Shown here: positions 50,667-58,600 of the stretch, one piece after another | Layout of the letters: every line of letters begins with the position of its first letter | How positions within the stretch are numbered: the first letter of the stretch is position 1 | NCBI GenBank assembly: GCA_040752855.1 | Contig: JBFMHP010000019.1 | Coordinates: 124,001-188,000 of the forward strand | DNA: 64,000 bases | From: JBFMHP01 sp040752855 | Lineage (GTDB): Bacteria > Pseudomonadota > Gammaproteobacteria > RBG-16-57-12 | Direction of reading: 5' to 3' | The notes under the pieces: model-generated | Databases searched by the model: none | The model's input: only the letters and a program-made list of their open reading frames with translations | What the model was told of the DNA's origin: nothing | Translations under genes and position numbers: made by a program

Positions 50667-50902
50667 ATTGTCGCGATGTCACCGAACACGCCAGTGATTA
50701 TCTGGATAAGACACTCCCCCTTGGTCAACGACTGAAACTCAGGCTGCACCTGTTCATGTGCATCCACTGCCGACGCTATCTCAAGCAACTGCGCGTCGCC
50801 ATCGACCTGATCCGTCAGTCAGAACCCCGGCCGGTTTCCACCCAGCAAGCGGAGACGATCGCAGCAAAGATCCTGAGCGATTCCAGCCGCGACGCCCGAT
50901 AG
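50660..50902 (+). CDS. Zinc-finger anti-sigma factor (ZAS/zf-HC2 type)
   Basis: 80 residues. The HxxxCxxC zinc motif H30-L-F-M-C34-I-H-C37 with an N-terminal C4/H10 region is the anti-sigma zinc-binding (ZAS) domain. There is no membrane segment, so it would be a cytoplasmic, redox- or metal-responsive anti-sigma. It overlaps the sigma gene by seven bases, showing translational coupling in the classic sigma/anti-sigma order. The C-terminal 35 residues are polar and possibly disordered. Confidence 0.87.
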   Translation: MLNCRDVTEHASDYLDKTLPLGQRLKLRLHLFMCIHCRRYLKQLRVAIDLIRQSEPRPVSTQQAETIAAKILSDSSRDAR

Positions 50903-50969
50903 AGTCTGGCACGTCGGAAATCGAAATGGTAAAGTGACGCGTGCTCCGTGCGCCCCTTTCGTCATACAC

Positions 50970-51046
50970 GCCCCGGTAGCTCAGTTGGATAGAGCATCCC
51001 CCTCCTAAGGGGAAGGTCGTACGTTCAAATCGTATCCGGGGCACCA
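50970..51046 (+). tRNA. tRNA-Arg (CCT)
   Basis: Acceptor stem GCCCCGG (50970-50976) with CCGGGGC (51036-51042), discriminator A, encoded CCA. The anticodon stem TCCCC/GGGGA encloses the loop CTCCTAA, so the anticodon is CCT at 51004-51006. The T-loop GTTCAAAT is regular. Confidence 0.97.
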
Positions 51047-51082
51047 TTTACGAGCCACAGTGATGACAAGTCTTAGAACTTG

Positions 51083-52291
51083 CTAAGCAGCGACAATGGG
51101 CAATATGAAATAAAAGCTCGTACGCTGATTGGGGAAGGACTCGAAGCCCATCTTGCCCTGGTGCAATTCGATTATCTGCTTGGAGATCACCAAACCGAGG
51201 CCGGTGCCGGGCAATTTGCGGTTGCCGGGTTGGCTGAGGTGGCTGAACTTCTGGAACAATCGGTCCTGCTTGTCCGGCGCGATGCCGGGACCGTGATCGG
51301 TCACGCTGATTTGCACATGACCATCCAGCCGCACTACACCGACTTCAATGGTGTCACCGCTACAGGTGAATTTGGCCGCGTTCGAGATCAGATTGCTCAG
51401 CACTTGTTGCAGGCGCTGCTCATCCCCCATCACCCGCACCTCTCCCAGTGATTCTGGATAGTTCAGTTCGATGTTGCAGCTGCATTGTTTACAGTAGGTT
51501 TCGTTGAGTTCCAATGCCGCGCCCACCAACTCCACCGGGCTGATGGGTTGCAACTGCAACGACATGCGCCCGGATTCCAGCCTGGACAGATCGAGGATAT
51601 CGTTGACGAGATTCAGCAGCCGATTGCTGTTGCGGTAGAGAACATCCAGCATGGGCTGGGAGGTGCGGTCGACAAGCTGCGCGGCCTGATGATGCAGGAT
51701 TCCCGCTGCGCCATGCACAGCCGTGAGCGGGGTGCGCAATTCGTGATTGACCATGGAAATGAACTCGTCTTTGATGCGATCGAGTTTCTGCTGCGCCTTG
51801 ACCTTGATGCGCAATTCAATCTGACTGATCACCTGGCGCCCCAGCGCCTCCAGGGCCTGCCTCTGCCGCGCCGTGATGGTGCGCGGGTGATCATCGATGA
51901 CGCACAATGTGCCGAGCGCAATCTTGCCGTGCAGGAGCAGCGGCGCGCCCGCGTAGAATTTGACATGCGGCGCACCCGTCACCAGCGGATTGTCACAAAA
52001 CCTGCTGTCGTTCTCGGAGTTCTCCACTACGAACAGTTCGCTCCCGAGTATGGCATGGGCGCAGAATGCCAGCTCGCGCGGAGTCTCGCGCGCATCCAAG
52101 CCATAATGCGATTTGAACCACTGCCGGGTGCTATCCACCAAGCTGACCAGCGCAATCGGCGTATCGCAAATTTGCGCCGCGAGAAACGTCAGGTCGTCAT
52201 AGGCCTCCTCCTCCAACGTATCGAGGATATCCAGCTCGTGCAATTGGCGGATACGCTCCTCTTCGTTATCTGGCATCACCGCTGGAATCAT
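51083..52291 (-). CDS. GAF-domain sensor histidine kinase
   Basis: 402 residues, no membrane segments, so a cytoplasmic sensor. The N-terminal GAF domain (about 20-160) contains LVDSTRQWFKSHYGLDARETPRE-type family text ending in GTLCVIDDHPR. The dimerisation helix carries phospho-acceptor H183 in VNHELRTPL. The ATPase domain has VLSNLISNAAKFT (N box), DHGPGI (G1), and GTGLGLVISKQI (G2). No response regulator is adjacent, so it is an orphan. The ATG at 52291 has GGGAG eight bases before it. It ends 36 bases from convergent tRNA-Arg. Confidence 0.92.
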   Translation of the reverse strand: MIPAVMPDNEEERIRQLHELDILDTLEEEAYDDLTFLAAQICDTPIALVSLVDSTRQWFKSHYGLDARETPRELAFCAHAILGSELFVVENSENDSRFCDNPLVTGAPHVKFYAGAPLLLHGKIALGTLCVIDDHPRTITARQRQALEALGRQVISQIELRIKVKAQQKLDRIKDEFISMVNHELRTPLTAVHGAAGILHHQAAQLVDRTSQPMLDVLYRNSNRLLNLVNDILDLSRLESGRMSLQLQPISPVELVGAALELNETYCKQCSCNIELNYPESLGEVRVMGDEQRLQQVLSNLISNAAKFTCSGDTIEVGVVRLDGHVQISVTDHGPGIAPDKQDRLFQKFSHLSQPGNRKLPGTGLGLVISKQIIELHQGKMGFESFPNQRTSFYFILPIVAA

Positions 52292-52448
52292 TGATCTGCT
52301 CCCTATAGCCTTGAATCGACAGCCGTAACGGATATCGGCATGATGCGCCGCCGGATTAAGCCCGGTATCACATGGCAGACCGCATGAAATCGCTGTTGTC
52401 AGCGCTCACGCCATTGGAGTAGTTTAGCTTAATAGTTCTTGCAAACCC
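52292..52448. other. Upstream region of the GAF kinase
   Basis: 157 bases between the kinase start and the MITE-like element. I see no gene, no strong hairpin and no clear promoter match; it presumably carries the kinase promoter on the minus strand. Confidence 0.4.
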
Positions 52449-52633
52449 CTAGCCCGGATATTTCACCACGGATCGTAGCGAGGGCGCGTAAGGCATTGAA
52501 AATTCGGGACGCACAGAGCTTTTGACGGTGAAGGCATAGTCGACACTATGTCGAACCGGCAAAAGCGAGTACGTAACGAAGATTCAATGGATTACGCGAC
52601 CACAGTAGATTCGTGGTGAAATATCCGGGCTAG
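52449..52633. mobile_element. MITE-like element with 22-bp perfect terminal inverted repeats
   Basis: 185 bases bounded by CTAGCCCGGATATTTCACCA... and its exact reverse complement (52449-52470 and 52612-52633). Subterminal parts are also complementary (CGCGTAA..CATTGAA against TTCAATG..TTACGCG), and the centre has GCATAGTCGACACTATG, so the whole element can fold into one long stem. It has no coding capacity. TA dinucleotides at both ends would fit a Tc1/IS630-type insertion, but the parent transposase is unknown. It ends 16 bases before the start codon of the beta-barrel gene. Confidence 0.7.
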
Positions 52634-52649
52634 CATCCGAGGGTTTTTT

Positions 52650-53324
52650 ATGCATACACGTCTGCTATTCGCTCTAGCCCTGCTACTTACAGGATTGAAT
52701 TCCGCCCAGGCCTTCGATGCGTATCCCTACCTGTCGCGCGGAGCGGAGGTGTCGCTCAGTTGGCAGAGGACCGATGTCGATTGGCGCATCGATCAGGACT
52801 CCGCCTCCGGCACGCACTATCAGTTGAAACTGATGGGTTACGAGGCGCCGATGGGCTGGGTTCAGGGCGGGCTGCAAATCGGGTATCAGGAGCTGAACCT
52901 CTCCGGCAATCCCGCCAGCGCCGGCATCCGCCAGACCGGGGAATTCATCGGAATTCAGCTGCGCTCGCCAGCCCCACGGGGCGATTGGGGGCCGTACGCC
53001 GCGGGCAGTTACCGCTACAACAGCGTGGATGGCGCCACGACCTCGCAGCGCGTCGAGACCACCTGGAATGAATACGACCTCGAAGCGGGGGTCATCACGC
53101 GCCTGCCGCTGCTGAATTTCACCGCTGGCGTTTATTACGCCGGTCTGAGCGGCGACCAGACGGCTTCGGGTATAATCACCGCCAACGAGGATATCGACAC
53201 CGACAGCGACACCGGACTCAGCCTAAGCCTGGGACTGGCGCTCGGCACCTCGGGCCGGTTTCTGATCTCCAGCCGCCTGGGCGAGCGGCGCAGCCTGGGG
53301 ATTGGTTTCGCCCGGGACTATTGA
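52650..53324 (+). CDS. Exported beta-barrel outer-membrane protein, function unknown
   Basis: 224 residues with a signal peptide cleaved near AQA-FD (about residue 21). The rest is a series of alternating hydrophobic strands (VSLSWQRTDVDWRI, YQLKLMGYE, GEFIGIQLRS, YAAGSYRYNSV, FTAGVYYAGLS, LSLSLGLALG), ending GIGFARDY with a terminal aromatic residue, as outer-membrane barrels do. About eight to ten strands are likely. A CGAGGG ribosome site precedes the ATG. The native promoter must lie in or beyond the MITE-like element directly upstream. Confidence 0.75.
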   Translation: MHTRLLFALALLLTGLNSAQAFDAYPYLSRGAEVSLSWQRTDVDWRIDQDSASGTHYQLKLMGYEAPMGWVQGGLQIGYQELNLSGNPASAGIRQTGEFIGIQLRSPAPRGDWGPYAAGSYRYNSVDGATTSQRVETTWNEYDLEAGVITRLPLLNFTAGVYYAGLSGDQTASGIITANEDIDTDSDTGLSLSLGLALGTSGRFLISSRLGERRSLGIGFARDY

Positions 53325-53342
53325 TTTACGAAGAGGTTTTCC

Positions 53343-53621
53343 ATGCAGTGCTGGATCTACAAAGGCAAAAAGAAACAGGATCACTATCTGTTCGTGGAAG
53401 CGGAGAATGATTTTTCCCGCGTGCCGGCGACATTGCTTACTCTGATAGGCGAATTGGTTTTTGTCATGACCGTTGACATCACCCCCGAGTGCAGGCTCGC
53501 CACCTCCAATCCCGTGGAAGTGATCAAACACATCGAGGCCAACGGCTATTTCCTGCAATTGCCACCCAAAGAAGAGGCCTTCCTCAAGCCCTCCTCGGAC
53601 AAGGGCACCCCCATTCACTGA
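53343..53621 (+). CDS. YcgL domain protein
   Basis: 92 residues. Small cytoplasmic alpha/beta protein of the gammaproteobacterial YcgL family. The family text is easy to see: CWIYKGKKKQDHYLFVE, then NDFSRVPATLL and the tail IEANGYFLQLPPKEEAFL. Its function is unestablished; in some relatives it sits near RNase D. Here it follows the beta-barrel gene by 18 bases and overlaps the convergent HAD gene by seven bases. Confidence 0.88.
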   Translation: MQCWIYKGKKKQDHYLFVEAENDFSRVPATLLTLIGELVFVMTVDITPECRLATSNPVEVIKHIEANGYFLQLPPKEEAFLKPSSDKGTPIH

Positions 53622-54400
53622 GCATGCTCGCGCCACCAGGCCGGCAAGCCCCGAACTGAATCGAGGATCGCATCCGGCGTAATCCCATGATGTAAATCGT
53701 CCGGCGTGAATTTGCCGGTGCGCACCATGAGCGCGCGCAGACCGGCCGCCTGCGCCCCCGCGACGTCGCTGCGGATGTCATCGCCGATCATGATCGTCTC
53801 CGCCGCGGTAACCTTCAATATTTCCAACGCGGCGGCGAAAAACGACCGGGCCGGTTTGCCTAACACCACCGGCTCGACGCCCGTGGCGCAGGAAAGCGCC
53901 GTGACGAAAGGGGCGACATCCAGATTGAGGCCGTCCTCCGCGCGCCAGTAGCGCGTCATCCCCAAGGCGACCAGCACGGGGGCCGGCGGCTGGATCAACT
54001 GCCGAAACGCGGTGTTGAGACGGTGAAAATCCCATTGCTCGCCCATATCCCCCAGCACCACGGCGCTCACCTGGGCGGCATTGTCGGAGGCAATCTCGAT
54101 ATCGGAGAATTCGCGCCGCGTCGCCTCGCGCACATAGAGCGCGACCGGCCCGCGCACATGCGCATGCAGCCATCGATTGGCCACGAAAGGCGGAGTGAGG
54201 ATTTCATCGACGCGCACCTCCAGCCCCAGCTTCGCCAGCTTCTCCACCAGAGCCGCGCGGGGACGCGAAGTCGTGTTGCTGACGAACAAGTGCGGAATGC
54301 GCTGAGCGCGCACCCAAGCCACCGCCTCCGCCGCCCCCGGAATCGGCCGCTCCCCTTCGTACAACACCCCATCGAGATCGAACAAAATCGCCTTGAGCAT
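53615..54400 (-). CDS. HAD-superfamily IIA hydrolase (NagD/LHPP-like)
   Basis: 261 residues from the ATG at 54400, which has GGAGGTG in good spacing; an in-frame start at 54433 has none. HAD motif I is FDLDGVLYEGERPI, motif II is VSNTTSR, the conserved Lys is in VLGKPARSFF, and motif IV is IGDDIRSDVAGAQAAG. The C2 cap insertion lies between motifs II and III. It is closest to the TIGR01458/LHPP branch of class IIA phosphatases. Substrates are probably small phosphate esters or phospho-residues; this is not deducible further. Confidence 0.87.
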   Translation of the reverse strand: MLKAILFDLDGVLYEGERPIPGAAEAVAWVRAQRIPHLFVSNTTSRPRAALVEKLAKLGLEVRVDEILTPPFVANRWLHAHVRGPVALYVREATRREFSDIEIASDNAAQVSAVVLGDMGEQWDFHRLNTAFRQLIQPPAPVLVALGMTRYWRAEDGLNLDVAPFVTALSCATGVEPVVLGKPARSFFAAALEILKVTAAETIMIGDDIRSDVAGAQAAGLRALMVRTGKFTPDDLHHGITPDAILDSVRGLPAWWREHAQ

Positions 54401-54427
54401 AAGAGCACCTCCAAAAAATTCGCATTT

Positions 54428-54496
54428 CGTCATTCCGGCGAATGTCGGAATCCAGTGTTTTCAAAGACCTGGACACCGGCCTTCGCCGGTGTGACG
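54428..54496. repeat. Intergenic palindromic repeat (REP-like)
   Basis: Imperfect inverted copies of a 28-base unit, CGTCATTCCGGCGAATG... (54428-54455) and CTGGACACCGGCC... (54469-54496), each itself a small hairpin, around a 13-base centre. This CGTCATTCC...GGAATCCAG type is widespread between proteobacterial genes. Confidence 0.7.
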
Positions 54497-54567
54497 AATA
54501 TTAGAGGTGCCCATAAGAACCTGCTATTAACCCGGCGTTCAAATATATCTGTCACGCGTTCTATATA

Positions 54568-54698
54568 CGTCCCTTCTCCCTCAGGGACGACTCCATGGAT
54601 GGAGTCGGTAGGACGAAGTCCGGAACCCGAGTCGAGAAGGACAGGATGAGGGGGTAAAATTAATCCCCTCACCCTAGCCCTCTCCCAGAGGGAGAGGG
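54568..54698. repeat. Cluster of short palindromes between the HAD and SH3-protein genes
   Basis: Contains the hairpin CGACTCCA-TGGA-TGGAGTCG (54588-54607) and CCCTCTCCC-AGA-GGGAGAGGG (54678-54698), the latter embedded in the CCCTCACCCTAGCCCTCTCCC repeat type common in proteobacterial intergenic DNA. Related text (CCCTTCTCCCTCAGGGA) at 54571-54587 appears to be the opposite end of the same composite element. Confidence 0.6.
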
Positions 54699-54846
54699 AA
54701 TAGCAACAGATATCTTTTGCCGTAGGGTTAATAACACTCGCCCGAATGTGATCGAAAACACAGCATGAACTGGAAATATTAGCGTACGACATGAGTGATA
54801 ATCTATCATGAACCGTCATCGTTCGATTGCTTATAGGGAGCCCCAC

Positions 54847-55518
54847 GTGCTGAGGTTGAGTGTCGCCTGTTGCCTGTGCCTGCTGGCCGCCATGGCCCAC
54901 GCGGAAAATGAAGTACGCTATATCACGAACAAGCTGTACCTGACGCTCACCGACCAGCCTGACGGCGCCGGCGCCAAGCTCAAGACCCTGACCAGCGGCG
55001 ACGCCGTGACGATACTGGAATCCGGCGCGACCTTCGCCAAGGTCCAAACCACCGACGGCATCGTCGGCTGGCTAAAGGCATCCTATCTGGTCACCGAAGC
55101 GCCCGGCGAACAACGCGCCGGTGAAAGCTCCGACGAAGAAAAGGTGCGACTCGGCAAGAAGATCGAGGAACTGACCAAGCAAAACAACGATCTCGCCCAA
55201 CAAAACGGCGAGCTGAAACACAAACTCGATGAAACCACGCGAATGCTGGAAGCCTCGAAAGATCAGCTCAGCCGCCGCGAAACCAATGACGTCAAGGCCG
55301 AAAAGGACACACAGCAGGATTCAACCCACCCTACCCAGCCGGCGACAGAATTTCGGCACGAAGCCACCGTCATCTCAAACCAGCCACTGCCCACCGGCGC
55401 ACCGCTACTGCCAATGCTCATCGCCAGCATCATCGCACTGACCATCGGATTGATCAGCGGCGCCTGGTGGATCGATCGGAAGGTGAAAAAGCGTTTTTCG
55501 GGTCACCGCGTTTATTGA
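54847..55518 (+). CDS. YgiM-like SH3-domain protein (TIGR04211 type)
   Basis: 223 residues from a GTG at 54847 with GGGAG six bases before it, placing the signal peptide (LRLSVACCLCLLAAMAHA) at the N-terminus; an upstream ATG at 54808 lacks a ribosome site. A bacterial SH3 domain follows (about 25-85; RYITNKLYLTLTDQPDGAGAKL, then GIVGWLKASYL), then a coiled coil (about 105-150, LTKQNNDLAQQNGELKHKLDE). A C-terminal membrane helix (about 187-210) has a basic tail. It is probably anchored in the inner membrane facing the periplasm and linked to cell-envelope work. Confidence 0.85.
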   Translation: MLRLSVACCLCLLAAMAHAENEVRYITNKLYLTLTDQPDGAGAKLKTLTSGDAVTILESGATFAKVQTTDGIVGWLKASYLVTEAPGEQRAGESSDEEKVRLGKKIEELTKQNNDLAQQNGELKHKLDETTRMLEASKDQLSRRETNDVKAEKDTQQDSTHPTQPATEFRHEATVISNQPLPTGAPLLPMLIASIIALTIGLISGAWWIDRKVKKRFSGHRVY

Positions 55519-55612
55519 GCGCGCGGCTCTCATACTCAAAGTTGGCAGAAGAAAGCAAAGAGATCCCGATAATTCATTCAGCAACGGGCGCAGTCGATTG
55601 CATCCCCCCCAC

Positions 55613-55657
55613 AAAATAGAAAATCCCCATGCCCCGGAACGCATCCGAGACATGGGG
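55613..55657 (-). terminator. Probable terminator of the giant RTX gene
   Basis: Minus strand stem CCCCATG / CATGGGG with an inner CGGA/TCCG pairing (55625-55657), followed by ATTTTCTATTTT. It begins 18 bases after the RTX stop codon. Confidence 0.65.
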
Positions 55658-55674
55658 TAAGTTTGCAGCCCCCG

Positions 55675-58600
55675 TTATTGCCAGTTCGCGGCAATCACAG
55701 GATTTAGCGCCGTCTGGTACTCCGTTGGCAGCGTGCTCTGCCCAGCCGCAGGCGGGGCAAAGGCCGCCATGGCATTGACCAAAGCATCAACCTGCGTGTC
55801 CAGAAGCGTCTTGCCATCGGCGGTTTTGAATTGCTCAACGTGATATACATTTCCTAAGTACCAGTTCTTGAAGGTCGATCTGTCGGCAGTGCCGATGATG
55901 CTGACTTCAAGATCGTTTCCGATATGACGGAACCAAAGCTGGTCTGCCGTAACACCTGTACCTACAGTTAATTGATCAATAACCCCCAACTTCGGATCAT
56001 ATTCGTAGATCGAATCCTCTCCCGCTCCTCTACCGAATGCATACTCATCTGCACCAGATGCACCAACTAGAATATCGTTACCAGGTCCGCCATCTAGAGT
56101 ATCCTCACCATCTTGACCAAACAAGGTGTCATTTCCAACAGCACCTAGGATTTGATCGTTGCCTCCTCCACCAAACAGCGTATTGTCTCGTTCATTACCG
56201 GAGATTAAGTTGTTTAGATCATTTCCGGTGCCGTTAATTGCCGACGAACCGATAAGAAAGAATAGGTTTTCTACATTTTGCTCTAAGGTATAGTCAGTAG
56301 TGGCGGCAACGGAATCAATTCCTTCGCCTGGGTTTTCTATAACGACATCTCCGCCTTCAACGTAATATATGTCGTTATCAGCCCCACCGATCAATGTATC
56401 AACGCCGTATCCTCCGTACAGGTAATCGTCGCCACCGTGACCGCGCAGGGTATTTGCCAGATCGTTCCCCGACAAAAGATTATTGAGATCATTGCCTGTT
56501 CCTGTGACAGCAGCTGTACCCATTTTAAGGAAAAGCTTCTCGACGTTCGCACCCAACGAGTAGTCCACTGAACTGAGAAGGCCGTCCGTCCCTTCGTTGA
56601 CACCTTCAGTTACAACATCCATCACATGATCTACAATATACATGTCATCGCCTGCTCCGCCTATCATCGTATCAACACCGGCACCGCCGTCCAGATAGTT
56701 GTTGCCGCTATTGCCGACGATGATATTCCCAAGTGCATTACCCGTACCGTTAGTTCCTTCGGTGCCTGTTAACGTAAGATTCTCGACGTTTGCACCTAGG
56801 GTGTAGGCTATAGAGCTTTGTACGGTGTCGATGCCTTCTCCTGAGTACTCCAGGATACTGTCACCTGCATTATCTACAACGTAGGTATCATCACCCAAGC
56901 CGCCGCTGAGGGTATCTGCACCAATACCACCATCCAGATAGTTCTTATCGTTATTGCCGGCAATGACATTTGCCAGTCCGTTGCCGGAGCCATTGATCGG
57001 GGATGATCCAATCAAGGTAAGATTTTCGACGTTTGGACTAAGTGTATAGCTTACGGCACTTTTTATCGTGTCGACACCTTCCCCTGGATTTTCCACCACA
57101 ACATCACTCACATTGTCGATAACATAGATATCATTACCGAACCCAGCAAGCAGTGTATCCGCACCGGCACCGCCAAAGAGTGTATCGCTACCTGTGGTGC
57201 CAGTAAGGTGATCGTTTGCCGATGTACCAAGAACAGTATTGCCTACGGCAGCGTTAACACGTACCCGAAAAGTATCAGACACACTCATCCCGAAGGAATC
57301 GCTCGCCGTAACCTTGACGTCTAGATTACCCAGGTCAAGCACCGTTGGGCTACCTGTAAACGTCCGGGTAGTGGTGTCAAAGCGAAGCCAGCTGGGCAGT
57401 GCTGAATTATCTGCTAGTGTTGCGCTGTATGTTAGGTAACCCCCGGCGTCATTGTCCACGAAAGAACTGGCGGGAACTTGGAAGCGGAATGATTCAGCTT
57501 CTTTGGCAAACTGATCAATCAATGGCGTAACAAGGACAGGGGCGTTATTAGAATAGGAAACCATTGTATCTATTTCCGCCGTCGTAAGGATTACTCCGCT
57601 GCCATCAGTGAAAACCAGTTGCCCAATCGTATGATCTTCGTAATACCATTGGAAAAACGTCACTTGATCATGAGTGCCAACAATACGAAGAACAAGATCC
57701 TGCCCGTTACGTACCAACTCAATATCTGATAATCCGATATCGGTGCCAAGCAATAATCGCTCATTAAATGAAGGATCAATATTTGGCCGAGACCAATAAT
57801 TTGAATGTGCGTATATAGTGTCGTGCCCGTATCCGCGAGCGAATACATATGTCACATCCCCTGAACCGCCTCCCGACAGTCGATCATTACCTGCACCACC
57901 ATCTAAAAGCAGGCCTGACAAAGAATCATCTCTATCACCGCCAATAATTTGATGCCTCAAGGTAGGATCCACCCAATCACTATACCACGCACCCTCACTT
58001 GTAGGCAGCTTACTGCCATCCTCGAAAACAAATTCTTCAATACGAGAATTCGGATTTCGGAACCAATCCTCCATGATAATTCTATCCTCCGTGTTATATA
58101 TTCTCAGCTCTAAACCAAGGCCGGATGTACTGATCTGAATATCCGCCGCACTGATACCAGGCCCAAAAACAAGCTTATCCGTTGTAAATCCATACTGTAT
58201 TGGGCTGCTATCGTTACTGTCGAAATCCCGGATCGTGTCCATGCCAGAACCGATGCCAAAGAAATAGGTATCACTACCATAGTTACCTTCCAAGATGTCG
58301 TTACCACTTCCTCCATCCAGGAAATCATTGCCATCTCCTCCGTAAAGAGTATCGTTACCGCCCCCCCCATACACGGTATCATCACCCCCGTGGCCTTTTA
58401 CTTCATCCCCTCCATCCAATGCATGGATGATATCGTCATAAACCGAACCGTATGCACCATTATCGACTCCATTAGACAACAATATTTGACTATTGATACC
58501 TAGCACGTAGTCTTGGCTAGGAAGGTTAGAAGAATCACTGAAAACAAGCTGAAATCCAGGGTAGTCACTGACGGTCATTCTCAGCCTGTCTTCCGTGCCA

